DNA from: Tisiphia sp964030975
GTDB taxonomy: Bacteria > Pseudomonadota > Alphaproteobacteria > Rickettsiales > Rickettsiaceae
Direction: 5' to 3'
NCBI RefSeq assembly: GCF_964030975.1
Contig: NZ_CAXIQH010000001.1
Coordinates: forward strand, 62,001-126,000
Length of the DNA: 64,000 nucleotides
Position numbers and translations under genes: made by a program
Notes under the pieces: generated by a model
The model's input: the letters and a program-made list of their open reading frames with translations, nothing else
What the model was told of the DNA's origin: nothing
The model's database searches: none
Part shown: positions 60,756 through 64,000 of the stretch, piece after piece
Numbering within the stretch: the stretch's first letter is position 1
Layout of the letters: each line of letters opens with the position of its first letter

Positions 60756-61655
60756 TTGACGTGGGTTGTTTTTTGTATAGTGATCGTAGGGTTACTAATC
60801 TATGATCTTGGTTTTGCCAACAAAGAAAATAAGGTATTAACCTTCCGCCAAACTATTTATTTTAGTCTTTTTTACTTAATTATAGCATGCCTCTTTGGTC
60901 TTTTTATTTTCTTTGATATGGGAGGAGAAAAAGCCCAAGAATATTACACTTGTTTTTTTATAGAAAAAGCCATGTCATTGGATCATATTTTTATTATTTT
61001 AATGATTTTCCAATTTTTTTCTATTCCTTTGATCTATCAACATCGAATATTGTTTTTGGGGATTCTAGGGGTCATAGTGTCTAGAGCTATAATTATATAT
61101 TTAGGCGTCATTGTTATCTCAAAATTTTCTTGGTTATTATATGTTTTTGCGATTATCCTTATAATTACAGGTATAAAAACTTTCTATATATCAAATAAAA
61201 ATTTGAAAGTGCAAGAATCGTATATTTATAGAATCCTACAAAAATACTTTAATCTTACCCCAAAAATTTCTGGTTACAAATTCTTTATTAAAACTAGCAA
61301 AGGTATCAGTATTACTCCTCTTCTTGCATCATTAATCATGATAGAAGTCATGGATATTGTGTTTGCCATTGATAGTATACCAGCAATATTTGCTATCACT
61401 AAGGATCCTTATATAATTTATACTTCTAATATTTTTGCCATATTAGGTTTACGTGCCTTATTCTTGTGTTTAGCTAATGTTGTTAAGCAATTTAGTTATA
61501 TAAAATATTCACTAGCATTAATATTAATATTTATTGGTATAAAAATATTCGCTGAACATGTTATTCATATTCCATCTTATACTACCCTGGCTATGACAAT
61601 TATTCTTTTGTCTCTTGGCATTATTATCTCTATTATTAAGAAAAAACGTATATAA
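60756..61655 (+). CDS. TerC-family integral membrane protein (Alx-like)
   Basis: 299 residues, about nine helices. Family signatures: FFIEKAMSLDHIFIILMIFQFF (the E.SLSxDN-type motif, here E-x3-S-L-D-H), HRILFLGILGVIVSRAIIIYLG, and IEVMDIVFAIDSIPAIFAIT. The last is the conserved metal-site DIVFA.DS.PA. TerC/Alx proteins are linked to Mn2+ export, envelope metal loading and tellurium resistance. TTG start chosen because TAGGAGG stands five bases upstream and no ATG is in frame nearby. Confidence 0.9.
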   Translation: MTWVVFCIVIVGLLIYDLGFANKENKVLTFRQTIYFSLFYLIIACLFGLFIFFDMGGEKAQEYYTCFFIEKAMSLDHIFIILMIFQFFSIPLIYQHRILFLGILGVIVSRAIIIYLGVIVISKFSWLLYVFAIILIITGIKTFYISNKNLKVQESYIYRILQKYFNLTPKISGYKFFIKTSKGISITPLLASLIMIEVMDIVFAIDSIPAIFAITKDPYIIYTSNIFAILGLRALFLCLANVVKQFSYIKYSLALILIFIGIKIFAEHVIHIPSYTTLAMTIILLSLGIIISIIKKKRI

Positions 61656-61964
61656 TTAACGTAATAAGTTAACAATTATACAATAAGAAACAACTATGGT
61701 TTCTTAATATTATAAATAATAAAATTAAAAAGATTAAGTTAGGTGATATGTCTCTTTAAATGTAAAGATTTATAGGTAATGCTATAATCTTGTTTATTTT
61801 CCACTGGCATAAAATATATTTTTATGCTAGAAGTTTGAAACTGTTGTATCGATCTACTCAAAACTTACTTATGTATGAAATTATGTTTATTCTATACAAA
61901 TCATTGTAAGTAGTTAGAGTTTGAATATTTTACTAAATTTAATTTATGTTATGAGGTTCTAATT
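61656..61964. other. Spacer upstream of acpP
   Basis: Two small hairpins: TAAGAAAC/GTTTCTTA at about 61685-61708, a weak terminator candidate for terC, and GCATAAAA/TTTTATGC at 61807-61827. No open frame or family repeat. The acpP promoter is presumably here, but I find no clear consensus. Confidence 0.4.
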
Positions 61965-62237
61965 ATGGATGAAAATATTGCACAAAATATTGTCGATCAG
62001 GATACTATCGAACAAGATGTTATTGAAATCGTTGCTAACACATTAAAAGTAAAAAAAGATTTAATTACTCCTGAATCTAGATTTGTTGAGGATCTTAAAG
62101 CAGATAGTTTAGATATAGTTGAATTAATGATGGCAATAGAAGCAAAGTATAAATGCGATATACCAGATGAAGATGCTAGTAAAATTTTAACAGTTGGGGT
62201 TCTGATACAATACGTAAGACAACATAAAAAAAATTAA
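61965..62237 (+). CDS. acpP: Acyl carrier protein
   Basis: 90 residues. The phosphopantetheine attachment Ser is S48 in EDLKADSLDIVELMMAIE. The protein has about 11 more N-terminal residues (MDENIAQNIVDQ...) than the common 77-79-residue ACP. GAGG lies eight to nine bases before the ATG. It precedes fabF by 15 bases, the standard fatty-acid gene pair, so carrier and condensing enzyme are co-expressed. A later in-frame ATG does not exist before the domain. Confidence 0.95.
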   Translation: MDENIAQNIVDQDTIEQDVIEIVANTLKVKKDLITPESRFVEDLKADSLDIVELMMAIEAKYKCDIPDEDASKILTVGVLIQYVRQHKKN

Positions 62238-62252
62238 TCATAAGTTATAGTT

Positions 62253-63512
62253 ATGTCAACTAGAAGAGTCGTTATAACAGGTATCGGACTAATCACCCCT
62301 CTGGGAGTGGGCGTGAAGCCTTCTTGGAATGGTATTATAGAGGGACGTAGTGGTATTAAGACAATTACTAGGTTTGATACTTCCAACCTTGCTTGTAAAA
62401 TAGCTGGTATTGTGGAGCATTCAACTGATAATGGCTTTAACCCGGAGAAATTTATTGACCCTCGTAATGTACATAAGATGGATTTATTCATCCAATATGG
62501 TGTTGCAGCAGCTACCGAGGCAATCGAGGATAGTGGATGGCAAGTAAAAGATGAATTATCCGGAGATAGGACAGGTTTAATACTCGGTTCAGGAATCGGT
62601 GGACTTAAGATGATCGAAGAGACATCAGTAAAGTTTCATAAAGAAAATAGTGGCAAAGTTAGCCCATTTTTTATCCCTGCCTCATTAATTAATCTCCTTT
62701 CAGGTCACGTTTCCATTAAATACGGATTTACTGGACCAAATCAAGCAGTAGCAACAGCCTGTTCTACTGGAGCTCATGCCATAGGAGATGCTATGCGTAT
62801 GATTCAATATGGTAATGTGGATGTTATGATTGCTGGTGGAGCCGAAGCACCGGTTACTCCGGTTGGAGTGGCGGGATTCGTTGCTGCAAGGGCGTTATCT
62901 ACTAAATATAATTCTACCCCTGAAACTGCATCAAGACCTTGGGATCAGGATCATGACGGATTCATAATGGGAGAAGGAGCAGGCGTTGTAGTACTTGAAG
63001 AATATGAGCATGCTCTTAGCAGAAACGCTAAGATTTACGCTGAAATTGTCGGGTATGGTTCTACTGGAGATGCTTATCATATGACTTCACCTCATCCTGA
63101 TGGAAGAGGTGCTTATAGAGCTATGTTTTATGCTCTTAAAGATGCAAAAATTGATGCAAGTCTTATTGATTATATCAATGCTCACGGTACTTCTACCCAA
63201 GTTGGTGATGCTGTTGAGTTACTAGCTGTCCAAAAATTATTTTTGGATGCCAACCCAAATGTTCTTATGTCATCAACGAAATCATCTATCGGTCATTTGC
63301 TCGGAGCAACTGGTAGCGTGGAGTTAATATATTCAATTCTTGCAATGCGGGATCAAGTTGCCCCACCAACTCTAAATTTACATAAACCGATACCGGAAGC
63401 AAAAATAGATTTAGTGCCTTTAGAAGCTAGAAAGACAAAAATTAATTACGTACTTTCTAACTCATTTGGCTTTGGTGGAACTAATGCTAGTTTAATTGTT
63501 AAGAAAATATAA
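62253..63512 (+). CDS. fabF: 3-oxoacyl-ACP synthase II
   Basis: Elongating condensing enzyme of type II fatty acid synthesis. 419 residues. Catalytic Cys at about 170 in VATACSTGAHAIGDA, His at about 311 in INAHGTSTQVGD and His at about 347 in STKSSIGHLLGATGSVE; C-terminal NSFGFGGTNASLI. Complete. Uses the ACP encoded just upstream. Confidence 0.98.
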   Translation: MSTRRVVITGIGLITPLGVGVKPSWNGIIEGRSGIKTITRFDTSNLACKIAGIVEHSTDNGFNPEKFIDPRNVHKMDLFIQYGVAAATEAIEDSGWQVKDELSGDRTGLILGSGIGGLKMIEETSVKFHKENSGKVSPFFIPASLINLLSGHVSIKYGFTGPNQAVATACSTGAHAIGDAMRMIQYGNVDVMIAGGAEAPVTPVGVAGFVAARALSTKYNSTPETASRPWDQDHDGFIMGEGAGVVVLEEYEHALSRNAKIYAEIVGYGSTGDAYHMTSPHPDGRGAYRAMFYALKDAKIDASLIDYINAHGTSTQVGDAVELLAVQKLFLDANPNVLMSSTKSSIGHLLGATGSVELIYSILAMRDQVAPPTLNLHKPIPEAKIDLVPLEARKTKINYVLSNSFGFGGTNASLIVKKI

Positions 63513-63526
63513 TAGACAGAGTAATG

Positions 63527-63561
63527 ACCATCGGGTTAGATATAAATGATTTGGCGATGGT
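63527..63561 (+). terminator. Weak hairpin after fabF
   Basis: ACCATCG (63527-63533) pairs with CGATGGT (63555-63561), followed by TTAATAA. The stem is short with a 21-base loop, so it is only a possible terminator. Confidence 0.3.
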
Positions 63562-63589
63562 TTAATAAACATTATTCAGTATCCTAGTA

Positions 63590-63650
63590 TAAGTCAAAAA
63601 AGCTCTCGGGATTTTTAGGAGAAATGAAGCATGCTACCTTCGCGTACATA
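63590..63650. repeat. Family F fragment
   Basis: GGGATTTTTAGGAGAAATGA and GCGTACATAGAC match the left interior of the complete family F element at 38419-38564. It is cut by the family E element that follows. Confidence 0.7.
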
Positions 63651-63651
63651 G

Positions 63652-63953
63652 ACCACAACTGTCGAAAGTTAGAAGAAGCGGTTTTAGATAGTACACTTTA
63701 AAAATCGTGTATGGTCAACGTCATTGCGAGAAGACCGTAGGTCGGCGAAGCAATTGTAAGTTGTCATTTCTGCACTCCTTGTCATTCCCGCGTAGGCGGG
63801 AATCTAGATCCCTGCCTACGCAGGGATGACACAAAATAGGATTGCTTCGTCGGCTCATGCCTCCTCGCAATGACGCCAGTTATTTTTCCGTAACTTTTAA
63901 ACTACCATGATAACCTCTAAACCCCTTCTACCTTCTAACTTTCGACAGTTGTG
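63652..63953. repeat. Palindromic family E with two further palindromes nested inside
   Basis: Ends CACAACTGTCGAAAGTTAGA and CTAACTTTCGACAGTTGTG. Inside is a family P unit (CGTCATTGCGAGAAGACC ... CCTCCTCGCAATGACG, 63718-63875). Inside that is the CATTCCCGCGTAGGCGGGAA / CCCTGCCTACGCAGGGATGA unit. Three levels of nesting are directly visible. The element also interrupts family F. Confidence 0.88.
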
Positions 63954-63958
63954 CTACA

Positions 63959-64000
63959 TATAGTTATGCCTATAGGATTAGGTGATAAAGAACATAACTA
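63959..64000. mobile_element. MITE family A, copy 8 (cut by the window edge)
   Basis: TATAGTTATGCCTATAGGAT, then TAGGTGATAAAGAACATAAC: the first 42 bases of the 140-bp unit. Confidence 0.88.

Overview
AT-rich, intracellular-lifestyle bacterium, most likely a Rickettsiaceae member (Rickettsia or a close relative). This rests on the gene set (dnaE, rnpA/rpmH, mnmA, hisS, alaS, serS, tatC, coq7, lpxC/lpxK, ntrX, bioY, a second VirB4-type ATPase, CvpA, YqgE, acpP/fabF) and on palindromic repeats whose translation reads CHSREGGNLD, one of which lies in frame inside dnaE. Family names come from protein motifs I recognise; no database search was possible.

Layout. 1-6.3 kb: the 5' part of truA, then a graveyard of mobile DNA (IS110, ISAs1, IS5, IS4 and serine-recombinase remnants, MITEs), a rearranged tRNA-Val, a DMT transporter, tRNA-Ser and rnhB. 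6.3-9.0 kb: amino-acid-binding lipoprotein, flavin reductase, dapB, rpmB-rpmE behind a textbook promoter, initiator tRNA-Met. 9.0-12.8 kb: IS5-type copy 1, a small membrane protein, a possible structured RNA and a double-HTH regulator. 12.8-19.4 kb (minus): pentapeptide-repeat lipoprotein, bioY, ntrX, alaS. 20.2-31.6 kb: hemerythrin-like protein, Nudix hydrolase, a three-gene unknown locus with GspL/PilMN-like topology, sugE, lpxK and a lipid A acyltransferase, a large AsmA-like protein, ugd. 31.6-35.2 kb: dnaE. 35.4-38.1 kb: a complete IS66-type element with a convergent gene order. 38.7-40.3 kb: IS5-type copy 2, which has replaced the last codons of rnpA. 40.3-46.4 kb: rnpA, rpmH, coq7, mnmA, an APC permease, hisS. 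46.4-48.7 kb: a nested stack of insertions including IS5-type copy 3. 48.7-58.5 kb (minus): membrane protein, lpxC, a 1136-residue secreted Cys-rich protein, VirB4-like ATPase, serS, tatC. 59-63.5 kb: cvpA, yqgE, a TerC-family protein, acpP, fabF.

The dominant theme is repeat DNA. There are three almost identical IS5-type elements, one IS66-type element, seven complete copies and one cut copy of a 140-bp MITE (family A), a second MITE family (B) and at least five other palindromic families. Many sit inside one another. The repeats also touch genes: one lies inside dnaE, one supplies the hisS stop codon, one abuts the terC ribosome binding site, and an IS rewrote the rnpA C-terminus. I found no CRISPR array, toxin-antitoxin pair or complete phage defence system. 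The most unusual candidates are the IS110 leader kept without a transposase, the convergent IS66 element with an A-run frameshift site, the tRNA-Val fold-back, the codon-multiple MITE and the unknown three-gene locus.
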